64,000 nucleotides of DNA. It comes from Drosophila persimilis. Its lineage: Eukaryota; Arthropoda; Insecta; Diptera; Drosophilidae. A program made the position numbers and the translations under genes. Below are positions 1-10,013 of this stretch, in pieces (position 1 is the first letter of the stretch; the number at the start of each line of letters is the position of its first letter). The notes under the pieces were generated by a model, which saw only the letters and a program-made list of their open reading frames with translations, was not told where the DNA came from and ran no database searches. Location of the stretch: contig NW_020825289.1 of assembly GCF_003286085.1 (NCBI RefSeq), forward strand, positions 20,982,001-21,046,000, written 5' to 3'.

Positions 1-1270
1 GTGTTGTCTTCACTTCTTGTTCTTCCTTTTTGGCGCAGTAGCGTGGCAGTATCTTTCTCCCTCTCTCCCTCTGTCTCTGTCTTTAATGCGACGTCGCGCT
101 AAATACTGTTCTGCAATTTCCGTTAGTCGGCAGCGGCAAAATGTAAACAAAAAGAGAAAGAGCGAGAGCGAGTGAGAGAGACAGACACATAGGAAGAGCA
201 AGTGAATTATCAGCCGCAAACGTGTTAATCTCATAAAATCAGAATATCTTTAAAGAAGCAGCAGCCAGCACTGATGTGAATCTCTCAGATGCCAATCATC
301 AGATGGGGGCAAATATCTGCCAAAAAAAAAATCCAATTGCAATTACAATTACAATTACTGCCACATTTGATGGCCTGCTTTGATCAGAGCAGCACTCCTC
401 CTTTGGCAAAACTTTTGCCGAGAGTGAAAAATATGAAAACAAAACCCCAAAGACACATAGATACACAGTATATCCAAAAAATACATGCATATCTGTGTGT
501 GCCCCTGTGTGTGTGCAAAAGTTTTATGAGCTGGAAGCACCCAAAAAAAAAAAGCAAAGCAAAAGATACATTTCATAGTATATTCGTAGCCCAAAGAAAT
601 ATGGCTGTACGTTTTGGTTTTGGTTTTTTGTACCCAGAGATAACAAAAATATTGTGATAAAAATTCAATTAATTAATGCCTTATGGTGACAGTCTCCCAC
701 AGAAGTATACATACGAGTATGTAAGGCAGAAAAAGATAAGATAAAAGAGCAAGAAATTGTAGTTCAAATCAAACAAAGAAAACCCCGAAATCAAGGAATC
801 AAAATTAAAAATGAAATCAAATATTATTAACCATAAAAAACGAAAGCTCAAAACAAAGAAACTGAATTACAGAATCAACAAAACCAAACAAAAAAGCTGT
901 GCAAACTTCGGTTTGAATCGAATGATTGGAATATAAACAGATGGTATTTTTTACCCTTAATTGTTAGTTAATGGTGCGCCCTTTCCTCCATATAGAGAAC
1001 CACATCAATCTGTCAGTGGTTCCATTAATTAGTAAAACGAATGCAATATTCAAAATTTCTTGTTTAATTAGCCGCCGCGCCCCACTGGCCATTGCCTGAA
1101 CCCAACCGAAACCGTTTATAGATGCAGACCGCAAATGCAAAATGATGCAGAGAACAGCAGAGGAATCAAGCCAAAAAACCGCATACCAAAAATACATAAA
1201 ATAAAATCAAATAAAATTAAACCAAGTCCATTGATACGTGAATACTAGAGTATAAATAACGCACCAGGCG
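1..1270 (+). promoter_or_regulatory. Probable Pld upstream region and 5' leader
   Basis: This stretch lies upstream of the Pld start codon. It has a CT-rich block at about 56-82, GA-rich tracts at about 150-185, and a long A-rich section (about 720-960) rich in CAAAA and AACAAA words, as is common in Drosophila 5' leaders. An in-frame stop at 1253-1255 closes the reading frame before the ATG at 1271. No promoter motif is strong enough to fix a transcription start. Short open frames here have no recognisable protein content. Confidence 0.3.
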
Positions 1271-1412
1271 ATGGCCAAGTCCACGGATACCGTCGCCAGC
1301 AGCAGCGACCACAACGAGGCGGCAGAGGCGGCGATGGCGGTGACTGCAACCTTGCAGCATCTGCAGGTGCGACGTCATCGCCGCAGCATTTCACAGCTGA
1401 TGGCTAGCATGG
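1271..1412 (+). CDS. Pld: Pld coding exon 1 (N-terminus)
   Basis: This short exon encodes 47 residues plus one base. The peptide starts MAKSTDTV, is rich in Ala and Ser, and carries a basic stretch (VRRHRR). It ends at a GTAAAG donor. The leftover G joins CC at the acceptor at 4895 to make an Ala codon, so its phase fits exon 2 exactly. An in-frame stop upstream at 1253 makes the ATG at 1271 the first available start. The exon is assigned from splice phase and position rather than from recognised homology. Confidence 0.72.
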
Positions 1413-4400
1413 GTAAAGATCGGATCCTGCCGTACAGAAATAGATATAAGAATGGGGACACAAATACAGAGATACAGATACAGAGATACAGATACGGATA
1501 CGGATAGTCTTAGATCACTCTAGTCTTGACTGGAGCAGAACAGATTGTGGTATTTATAAGATTCTGCGTCATCCGAAGAGTGTGTTCTCGGCATGAGATA
1601 AGATTGAACCAGTTTGCTTCTCTAGAATGGCTCTTATATAACTGGTTTGTTTCTACTTTTTGATTTTCTGAGTGCTTTTGTGAAAGTGAAACCAGAGGCA
1701 CAGGTGACAGTCCTCTGATATCTTAACGCCAATCATTCTTTGTAAAAAACTAATCACAGAACTACCTCGAAGCACACATTCCAGCCATCGAGTGCCATTT
1801 CCTTTGGCTTATATAAGGCCCACCCCCCCACCGCCCCGAACCTTCTGAAGTTGCGTGCACTGCCTAACGGTGCCGTTAGTGCCCCCCTCCCCGCACATTG
1901 AAAATTCATGGCACGCCAAAGGCGACCCATACACAGCCATAACCATAAAGAGATATATTTACAGCACTTGTGCGAGTAGCTGTTTTACACAAATAATGCA
2001 ACAGGAAGTTTCGATTTCTTTGGCATTATGTGTAGGTCACAGATGAAATAATCGTGCCACAGGGTTGAAAGACCTCCCCAGGGAGACGGCTGCGATTGAG
2101 GCACCACTAAACAAAGGCACTCCACGTGAAGAAAGGGTGCTTTATACATATATTTCAAATATATTCTGATTAATTTATAGAATATTCTTTTGGGATTTAT
2201 GCGTACATATACATATATATAAATATATCTGTATATTTGGAAATGTGTGTGTGCCTGTGCACTTATTACATGGATATAATCTCTTGGGTATCAACATTTA
2301 TTTGCTCAATAGCGTGCCAAAATAAATATTGATCTTTCGTGTATCGCTCAAAGCCTGAACTATAGACATTTTTGGCTCGAATGTACACCCAGAGAAAAAA
2401 TACCTGCGAGTCGGATTGTTACACTTAGAGGTAAAATTATACACCAATAGATTTTCTCCGAGTGTGGAAAATATGAGAATTTTATTGATATTGATATTTC
2501 AAAGTCTTTTTCGTTTAGATCAAATATGGGATGTATTAAAAACAATTTTTGGTTGCCCTTTTTCTCTCAGTGTAACCTATATTTGTAGCAAAATCTGCAA
2601 TATATATCCTTGAATTAAAGTATTCCATTTATTTGCTTATTGATTGTTTTGAATTACTTAATTAATTAATTAATTAATTAATTAATTAATTTATGCAAAT
2701 TTATGAAGAATTCAAGATATTTTCCATCATATCTTTTCGATTTCGATTCTCCAACTCAAACCGCAATTTTACCATCGGAATTTCACAGAAATGTTTCCAT
2801 TCGGAGACCCATAAATAGGAAGTTACGAGGTTGTCGCCTACTTATCAGAAGACAACCCCAAAGGCCGAACCGAAACCCCGAAATAATTGTGGCTCCTCCG
2901 CTGATTCCAGAGCTGTTAATTTTTGGACTCGTCCGCAAAGTTTGTTTTATTTTTGTTGGTTCTTATCGACATCCAAGTAGCAAAAGAGTCTGAAAGATTG
3001 TTGGCATTGCTCGAAAATGTGTGCTAATAAATTGGCTAAAGATGAAAGTGAAAATGTGTGAAGTCTTTAGCAATAATTTTATTGAATAGAGGCTGTTAAG
3101 TTATATGGGCCACGCTTTTAATCAGCCTGGAGATACAGGTCGTTCAACCTATAAATGCCACAAACAAATTACACTCATTTATATCCACAGTTTGAGCTAG
3201 TAATTCTTCGATTCTTCAGTCCGATTCCGCCGTAGAATTTCAAGGCTCTCAAGAGAGGTCTTTTGCTGCGCTGATTACTGAACGAAAGCTCGTTGATAAG
3301 GAACGTGCCCACAATCGGCACTTTTTATGGCACCTTCAAGAGTATTTATGAACTTCCAAGAAAGTCTAGCGGGTAGGGGAACTACGCCGAAACAAGTCCG
3401 AGGTTTAGGGACCCTCAAATAGATAATGTCTGAAAGGTAGTCCCATAATTTCATATATCTTTGCACTTGAATTTCGAGTCTATTTTTGAGCGGGAAATGG
3501 TGACAAAGCACAAAGCACTATTCTGGCAATATTGGGGAGTGGGTATCCACTAGATATGGAGGGTAGACACCTGTTTACTGCCCGATAATCAAAGTAATCG
3601 ACTAAATACTGATTTCTGTAGTTAATAGATAAAAGCACGCACTTCCTTTGTGACCATTCCATTGGGTTCGGATGTATAAAACCACAAATTCCGAACGATA
3701 TGCACTTGATATATGGGCTCCTACCTACTGTTTGGGTACCCCGCAATCTATTAGCCATTTGTGCAGTGTCAACCATGGGCTGATGGGTTTATGGGCGCTT
3801 AGTGCCTGATAAGTGCCACAGTGGTAACTGGCCTATGAAGAACTATGAATAACAATAAAAGTTGTGTGGGTCTGGGTTTGCCCTTAAATTTATCTATAAA
3901 TGCTACAATTATTGTAATTTTCTTGCAAGCGATAAGATATATCTTTATCTTTATGGACGCTATATGCTTTAGGGTTCCTAATGGTCATGTGACGCCCCTG
4001 ATGGAAGACGATCTGGGAGGGTGGGTGACACCAGATCTACAGAGACTCTTCAGGAAAAATACTGCATTTAAAGACTGTTGAAGAGAGTTATCAGCTTTAG
4101 AGCTACATGTTTGCTTAGCCCGAAATAGACTCAAGGTACGGGTAGGGTAGGGTTCCCATGTCAAGTTCAGTCGAGTTGTTAACAGAAAAACACAGACTGA
4201 AACTTAACCACCTGCTGGCATGGCATTGATGGGGGGGAAGAAGGGGTGGGGGGGGGGGGGGCTTCTGTTTCCAATGGAGATATCATGAAATATAATTGCT
4301 ACTTTTCACACGTCTATCCGTTGACCCGAGTGACACACAGGTTAAAAGGTTAACGAGAGACAGAAACACCAGAAGTCAAGTTTAAACTCGAAAAATACTA

Positions 4401-7400
4401 AAAGACGGGATTTTAAGGTGTTAAAGCCCTTCCCAAAATATTATTTTAATAGTCAGAATTAGTCATTAAAACTTATAGGACTTACCTCTCTTAGAGGCAG
4501 GGAGTGAGCGAGAATAAAAAACCGAAATTTCGACAGAACAAAGACTAAACCGAACCGATTCGATGGCCCGTTCATGCAGGGCTCTAGTGGGGACCCGGAC
4601 CCATCGAAAGGGTATACGTTTAATGGCAAGTACAAAAATCATGCTCGCTGAGTCAGCGGCACTCGAAAATGGCACTCTCTAAAGTGCATCTATAGCCGCT
4701 ATGTTGAAAACTTTAGTTGGAAAAACAAACTCAATTTAAACTAATTGAAAAGCGATGACAGATGTTGGAGGGTCTGTCGTCTGTCGATGGGAGAGGTAGC
4801 TCGAAAACAACTTTGGAGAATAGAGCTGGTTGATAAGGCATCGAACAATTGGCACTGTGCTGGTATTCTACAGTTTTACCAATCTCCTTTGCAGCCGAAT
4901 ACCCCGCGGATGATGTGTACCGGCCCACGAACTTCGCGGGCTACGTGAATCGGGGCTACGATGATATAGACAGTTCCTATTACTTTGCCCAGTTCGAGGC
5001 CATGACGGAGGAGCGCAATGGAGCGGCCCTGCCGCCGTACACCAACGATTCGGATGCCTCCGCGGAGGACAACCGCAACGAGGATGAGGACCAGGAGGAC
5101 GAGGAGCAGGACCCGGACTGCACGGACGATGGCACTGTGGTGGAGCATCATAACCGATGCCTGCCCGAGTTCCAGTTCTCGCTGGTCGACTCGGAGTACG
5201 ATGAGACGCTGGGGTTCCCCGACTCCGTGACCATCCTGTCGAATGTGGGCGACAAGCCGGTGCTGGTGCAGCGCAAGGAGACCACCGACGACGACGACGA
5301 GGAGTACGACGACGATGAGAACAACAGCGTGGTGATGCGCCAGGAGATACCCTTCACGAGCATCTACGGGCCCAGCGTGAAGTTCAACTCCTTTCAGCGG
5401 AAGGTCTTCATCCCGGGCCGCGAGATTCACGTGCGGATCGTGGACACCGAGCGGAGTGTGACCACGCATCTGCTGAACCCCAATCTGTGAGTACTCTCTC
5501 GTTCTCCGAGACCATCTCTAACGATTCTGTTCACCCGTAGATACACCATTGAGCTCACCCACGGACCCTTCAAGTGGACCATCAAGCGGCGCTACAAGCA
5601 CTTCAATTCGCTCCACCAGCAACTGAGCTTCTTCCGCACCTCCCTGAACATACCCTTCCCCAGTCGCAGTCACAAGGAGAAGCGGACCACGCTCAAGGCC
5701 ACCGCCAGCCAGATGGCCGATGAGTCGACGCTCAAGGACCTGCCCGCCCACACCAAGCAGGTGAAGCAGACGAGCACGCCCCAGAACAATGGCAGCAGGC
5801 ACCAGAACGGACCCGGCACTATCGTCAGTCCCAGTCACAACTCGATTCTGTCGGGCCTCAATCCGCGGCGCATCCAAAAGAAGCGCAAGAAGAAGAAAAA
5901 GAAGAAGCTGCCGCGGTTCCCCAACCGCCCGGAGAGTCTCGTGACGGTGGAGAATCTGGGCGTGCGGATCAAGCAGCTGGAGGACTATCTGTACAATCTG
6001 CTGAACATCAGCTTGTACCGATCGCACCACGAAACGGTAAGGATCGCAGACCACCTACCACCGAAAGAGGACTAAGGGGTGCTTCTTTCTCTTTTAGCTA
6101 AACTTTGTGGAGGTCTCCAATGTGTCCTTTGTGCCCGGGATGGGCCTCAAGGGCAAGGAGGGCGTAATACTCAAGCGCACGGGCTCGACGCGACCCGGCC
6201 AGGCGGGCTGCAACTTCTTTGGGTGCTTCCAGAAGAACTGCTGCGTGCGCTGCAACTACTTCTGCTCGGACGTGGTGTGTGGCACGTGGCGCAATCGCTG
6301 GTTCTTCGTGAAGGAGACCTGCTTCGGCTACATCCGACCCACCGACGGCAGCATCCGGGCCGTGATCCTGTTCGACCAGGGCTTCGATGTGTCGACGGGC
6401 ATCTACCAGACGGGCATGCGGAAGGGACTGCAGGTGCTGACCAACAACCGGCACATTGTGCTCAAGTGCTGGACAAAGCGCAAGTGCAAGGAGTGGATGC
6501 AGTACCTGAAGCACACCTCCAACTCGTATGCCCGCGACTTCACGCTGCCCAATCCGCACATGTCCTACGCCCCCATGCGGGCCAACACGCAGGCCTCCTG
6601 GTACGTGGACGGCTCCCAGTACATGTCCGCCGTCGCCGATGGCCTCGAGGCGGCCACCGAAGAGATCTACATTGCGGACTGGTGGCTCAGCCCGGAGATC
6701 TACATGAAGCGGCCCGCTCTGGATGGCGACTACTGGCGCCTGGACAAGATCCTCCTCCGCAAGGCCGAGCAGGGGGTGCGGGTCTTCGTGCTGCTCTACA
6801 AGGAGGTGGAGATGGCCCTGGGCATCAATAGCTACTACAGCAAGTCCACGCTGGCCAAGCATGACAACATCAAGGTGGGCTTTCAGTCAGAGATCGGTTC
6901 AGGAGTGATCATGTGCTTCCCTTTCAGGTCATGCGGCATCCGGACCATGCACGCGGTGGCATTCTCCTCTGGGCGCACCACGAGAAGATCGTGGTGATCG
7001 ACCAGACGTACGCCTTCATGGGCGGCATCGATCTGTGCTACGGCCGCTGGGACGATCATCATCATCGTCTCACAGATCTCGGAAGCATTTCCACGGCCTC
7101 CGTTTCGGGCAGCACGCGCCGCACGCCCAGCGGCTACTTCAACAAGGACGACGTGGACTCGGCCTTTGGCTCGCGCAAGTCCTCGAGGAATGCCCACCAC
7201 GAGACCCCGCCCAAGGCTGATAGGGCGGCCTCGCCAGAGAAGCTGGAGGCACCGCCGCCCCCGCCAGTCAACAGCATGGAGTTGAGGGTCCTCAAACCGG
7301 GCGATCGACTGCTGATACCCGCCATGCTGTCTAGTGGCGCTGGCGAGGATCCCGACGAGAACATGGCCCTGGAGGGAATGAAGCTGAACACGCCAGAGAT

Positions 7401-9326
7401 GGAGCGGAAGAACATGCTCGATCGGCTGAAGAACAACGCCATGAAGGGGGCTCGCATGGGCAAGGACTTCATGCACCGCCTGACGGCCAACGAGACGACG
7501 TTGGAGGGGCCAGAGGATGGAGGTGTCTTCAGCATAGACACAGTGGATGCCACCATGGATCCCGACATGACTATGGCCTCCTCCTCTGCTACAGCCACAG
7601 CTAATGCCACCGCCACAGCCACAGCCACAGGCACCGATGTCGCCACTGCCACAGCTAATGCCACGGCCAACTCCACGCAATTATTCAGCGAATTCTATGG
7701 CCAGGCCAAGTACTGGTTCGGCAAGGACTACTCGAACTTCATACTCAAGGACTGGATGAACCTCAACTCGCCGTTCGTTGACATTATCGATCGCACGACC
7801 ACACCGCGCATGCCCTGGCACGATGTCGGCCTCTGCGTGGTGGGCGCTTCGGCGCGGGATGTGGCCCGCCACTTTATACAGCGCTGGAACGCCATGAAGC
7901 TGGAGAAGCTGCGGGACAATACGCGCTTTCCCTACCTCATGCCGAAGAGCTACCACCAGATCCGCCTCAACTCGCATCTGCAGCAGCTGCAACAGCGCCG
8001 CCAGCAGAGGGTCACGTGCCAGCTGCTGCGCAGCGTCTCCGCCTGGAGCTGCGGCTTCATCGAGGCGGACCTCGTGGAGCAGAGCATCCACGACGCCTAC
8101 ATCCAGACGATCACCAAGGCCCAGCACTACGTGTACATTGAGAATCAGTTCTTCATCACCATGCAGCTGGGCATGGGCGTGCCGGGGGCCTACAACAACG
8201 TGCGGAATCAGATTGGGGAGACACTCTTCAAGCGCATTGTGCGGGCCCATAAGTAAGCCACCAAAGGAGGGGGGGGGGGGGGTCATTGGAGCTAGAGCTA
8301 ATGTGTCTTTCGTTTCGTAGAGAACGGAAACCCTTCCGTGTGTATGTGATAATGCCACTCCTTCCGGGATTCGAGGGCGACGTGGGCGGCAGCACGGGCA
8401 TCGCTGTGCGGGCCATCACCCACTGGAACTATGCCTCCATTTCCAGGTGACTATTTGGTTGTACTTTTGGCCCTGCGGACTCTATAGGTCTCTGTTTGTC
8501 TAGGGGACGCACTGCTATACTGACACGTCTCCAGGAGGCCGGCGTCTCGGAGCCGCACAACTACATCTCATTCCACAGTCTACGCAATCATTCCTTCCTG
8601 AACAGCACGCCCATCACCGAACTGATTTACGTGCATTCCAAGCTGCTCATCGCCGACGATCGGGTGGTCATCTGCGGCTCTGCGAACATCAACGACCGCT
8701 CGATGATTGGGAAGCGCGACTCGGAGATTGCGGCCATCATCATGGACGAGGAGTTCGAGGATGGCCGCATGAATGGCAAAAAGTATCCGAGCGGCATCTT
8801 TGCCGGTCGCCTGCGAAAGTATCTCTTCAAAGAGCATTTAGGTGGGCATTTAGCTGCCCCCTCTATCGAATCGCTAGACGCATCTTCTGACCGAGGAAAT
8901 CTTCCATTTGCAGGCCTCCTGGAGGGCGAGGGCTCTGCGCGCTCTGATCTGGACATCAGCGATCCCGTTTGCGACGCCTTCTGGCACGGCACCTGGCGAC
9001 AGATCTCCACGAGGAACACCGAGATCTACGACGAGGTGTTCAAGTGCATTCCCACGGACTTCGTGAAGACATTCGCCAGTCTGCGCAAGTACCAGGAGGA
9101 GCCGCCGCTCTCCAAGACCGATCCAGAGATGGCCGCCCATCGGGTCACAGAAATCCAGGTAAGGCCCATCGATCTGCCGCTTCCCGATCGTTTCTGATTC
9201 GTATTCTCCGTGCACTCTCCGTAGGGCTTTCTGGTCAACCTGCCATTGGAGTTCCTCAACAAGGAGGTGCTCACGCCGCCGGGCGCCAGCAAGGAGGGCG
9301 TCCTACCTACCTCTGTTTGGACTTAG
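1271..9326 (+). CDS. Pld: Phospholipase D (Pld), nine coding exons
   Basis: Phospholipase D hydrolyses phosphatidylcholine to phosphatidic acid and choline on membranes; in this PX-PH class it is PIP2-responsive. Coding segments are 1271-1412, 4895-5486, 5541-6036, 6098-6874, 6928-8252, 8321-8446, 8504-8841, 8914-9158 and 9225-9326. All eight introns are GT-AG and every phase joins cleanly, giving 4,143 nt or 1,380 residues. Order of parts: acidic N-terminus, PX (about 215-400), PH (about 411-550), HKD motif 1 (H687, K689, D694), a long low-complexity loop, HKD motif 2 (H1197, K1199, D1204), and a C-terminus ending VWT as in animal PLDs. Both catalytic triads are intact, so it should be active. 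It is somewhat longer than I recall for the D. melanogaster protein (about 1,280), mostly from low-complexity loops. Identification is secure; exon 1 is the least certain part. Confidence 0.95.
2384..2576. repeat. 193-bp segment with short terminal inverted repeats
   Basis: The left end reads TACACCCAGAGAAAAAA and the right end is the near reverse complement (TTTTTCTCTCAGTGTAA), matching at about 15 of 18 positions. The interior is AT-rich and has no coding potential. It could be a small miniature inverted-repeat element. It could equally be a chance pairing of the ACACTGAGAAAAA-like word that recurs in Drosophila noncoding DNA and also appears near 17,417, 28,818 and 49,319 here. Confidence 0.3.
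2658..2692. repeat. (ATTA)n microsatellite
   Basis: About nine uninterrupted TTAA/ATTA units lie inside Pld intron 1. The tract also contains overlapping TAAT cores of the kind bound by homeodomain proteins, but a simple microsatellite explains it fully. Confidence 0.9.
4231..4261. repeat. G-rich runs (potential G-quadruplex)
   Basis: Three guanine runs (7, 4 and 14 bases) lie close together in Pld intron 1, separated by short spacers. The long run may be length-variable or miscalled. Confidence 0.6.
4895..5486 (+). CDS. Pld: Pld coding exon 2 (acidic region, start of PX)
   Basis: The exon follows a good acceptor (CTCCTTTGCAG) and ends at a perfect GTGAGT donor in phase 2. It encodes two strongly acidic, probably disordered tracts (about residues 105-127 and 176-191), then enters the PX domain at about residue 215 with the strand VFIPGREIHVRIVDTE. 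The upstream in-frame ATG at 4849 lies within the intron and is not needed, because the exon 1 phase matches. Confidence 0.93.
5541..6036 (+). CDS. Pld: Pld coding exon 3 (PX core)
   Basis: This exon carries the main part of the PX phosphoinositide-binding domain. Visible are the YTIELTHGPFKWTIKRRYKHF strand-helix region and the RFPNRPE segment typical of PLD1-type PX domains. Between them is a loop insert ending in a Lys/Arg-rich run (residues about 355-367), which may add electrostatic membrane contact. The intron before it is only 54 nt. It ends in phase 0 at ACG followed by GTAAGG. Confidence 0.95.
6098..6874 (+). CDS. Pld: Pld coding exon 4 (PH domain)
   Basis: The exon encodes the PH domain (about residues 411-550). 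It begins LNFVEVSNVSFVPGMGLKGKEG and includes a cysteine-rich patch (about 447-470), the RNRWFFVKETCFGYI core strand and the closing helix with EWMQYLKH. After the PH domain it enters the first phospholipase half with ASWYVDGSQYMSAVADGLE and WWLSPEIYM, typical of PLD catalytic regions. It ends in phase 0 at an AAG|GTGGGC donor. Confidence 0.95.
6928..8252 (+). CDS. Pld: Pld coding exon 5 (HKD motif 1 and variable loop)
   Basis: The largest exon starts after a 53-nt intron. It carries the first HKD motif, HEKIVVID (H687, K689, D694), followed by GGIDLCYGRWDD. A long, Ser-rich and Ala/Thr-rich loop follows (about residues 710-920), including an Ala-Thr repeat encoded by imperfect GCCACA hexamers near 7590-7675. 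This matches the position of the variable loop of animal PLD1. Conserved sequence resumes with the segment around PRMPWHDVGLCVVG and the YIENQFF box. It ends in phase 2. Confidence 0.95.
8321..8446 (+). CDS. Pld: Pld coding exon 6
   Basis: This 126-nt exon encodes KPFRVYVIMPLLPGFEGD and a Gly-rich turn, a well-conserved stretch before the second catalytic motif. The acceptor is a good TTTCGTTTCGTAG and the donor is CAG|GTGACT. Both junctions are in phase 2 and rebuild Lys and Arg codons. The preceding 68-nt intron contains a G12-13 run. Confidence 0.93.
8504..8841 (+). CDS. Pld: Pld coding exon 7 (HKD motif 2)
   Basis: The exon encodes the second HKD motif, HSKLLIADD (H1197, K1199, D1204), followed by the signature GSANINDRSMIGKRDSE. 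Together with motif 1 this forms the active site. The exon ends in phase 1 before a 72-nt intron that is itself open in frame, so read-through of that intron would insert 24 residues. Confidence 0.95.
8842..8913 (+). other. Short Pld intron open in frame
   Basis: This intron is 72 nt, a multiple of three, and has no in-frame stop. Splicing is favoured by a clear acceptor (CATTTGCAG) and by the resulting junction HLGLLEGEG. The donor GTGGGC is weak, so partial retention is possible and would add 24 residues to the region after HKD motif 2. Confidence 0.6.
8914..9158 (+). CDS. Pld: Pld coding exon 8
   Basis: The exon encodes the conserved late catalytic-domain segment DPVCDAFWHGTWRQIS and NTEIYDEVFKCIP, typical of eukaryotic PLDs. 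It ends in phase 0 at CAG|GTAAGG. If the following intron were retained, translation would stop after 12 further residues and lose the VWT end. Confidence 0.94.
9225..9326 (+). CDS. Pld: Pld terminal coding exon 9
   Basis: This exon begins GFLVNLPLEFLNKE and ends PTSVWT before TAG at 9324-9326. The C-terminal hydrophobic VWT is a hallmark of animal PLDs and is known from mammalian work to be needed for activity. Its presence confirms the full 3' end of the gene. Confidence 0.95.
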   Translation, partial: GFLVNLPLEFLNKEVLTPPGASKEGVLPTSVWT

Positions 9327-9640
9327 TCTCTGCCAAAAGTCTCCAAGACGCCACTAGATCGTAGTCCCCCCTCCTCCCCACCAAATGCGTTGTTGCCAAG
9401 TCATACACCTGTTGTATATTGATAGATATACCCCGATAGATGTACGCTTGCCCTAGGATACGATAGCTCTAACTAATTTATTATTTTACGCTGTTCGTCC
9501 TCGTACGTCCCCTGGTACTCTAGTGATCCTATTTGTTACTACCCCGCCCCATTTTTTTAACAACGTTTAAACAGTATTTTAGACATTTTAAAGCACTAAT
9601 GTTTTCATTAAAGTGATATGAATTGAAAGTAATTTTCAAT
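9327..9640 (+). terminator. Pld 3' UTR and probable polyadenylation site
   Basis: The sequence after the stop is noncoding and becomes AT-rich. An ATTAAA hexamer at 9607-9612 is the first good polyadenylation signal; an AATAAA at 9782-9787 is an alternative. A site shortly after 9612 would give a 3' UTR of about 300 nt. Confidence 0.5.
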
Positions 9641-9870
9641 ACTTGCTTTTATTGCATTTTGCATAAAAAGAGGTCAATCAAAACAAACGAAAAAGGAAAT
9701 TGCTCAATTTTGATATTCCATTGAATACTGCTGATTAACTAAATCTCTCAGCAATGCCCACATAGTTTTATCCTATTGATGAATAAATTTTCTACAATAT
9801 TGGATAGTTTTTAATCCTTGCTTTTATTGTATTTATTGTAAAAAAAGGTTTAAACGAAAAAGTTCAACAA
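9638..9870. repeat. Diverged direct duplication downstream of Pld
   Basis: The stretch starting AATACTTGCTTTTATTG at 9638 recurs as AATCCTTGCTTTTATTG at about 9812. Both are followed by A-rich sequence and then AAACGAAAAAG. The copies are about 174 bp apart and diverged. Origin unknown. Confidence 0.45.
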
Positions 9871-10013
9871 AAAAGTAAAATTACGTTGTATATTACATGC
9901 CTCGATTGTTGATCGTTTTTACATTTACATTCTACATGTTTTATTACATTTGGCATGAAGTTTCGATTGCTGCCTGACAAAAGCTTATTAGCATGAACTT
10001 CCACGTGTCAGAT

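Larger units (their letters stand above)
1413..4894 (+). other. Pld intron 1 (3.5 kb)
   Basis: This intron separates the N-terminal exon from the rest of Pld. It contains an ATTA tract at 2658-2692, a 193-bp stretch bounded by inverted repeats (2384-2576), and G-rich runs at 4231-4261. It ends in a good pyrimidine tract and CAG at 4892-4894. I see no convincing gene within it; the open frames are short and lack recognisable content. Confidence 0.65.

Noticed and set aside
1251..1258. TATAAATA just before the Pld ATG
   Set aside because: A TATA box here would place the start of transcription past the ATG at 1271, so it is unlikely to be the promoter of this reading frame.
4849..4894. In-frame ATG at 4849 as the Pld start
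   Set aside because: It lies within the intron next to a strong acceptor at 4894, and exon 1 (1271-1412) joins in the correct phase. It could only serve in an unseen alternative transcript.
4876..5469. Minus-strand open frame opposite Pld exon 2
   Set aside because: It is an antisense shadow of the acidic Pld coding sequence, giving a Val/Leu-rich translation without features.
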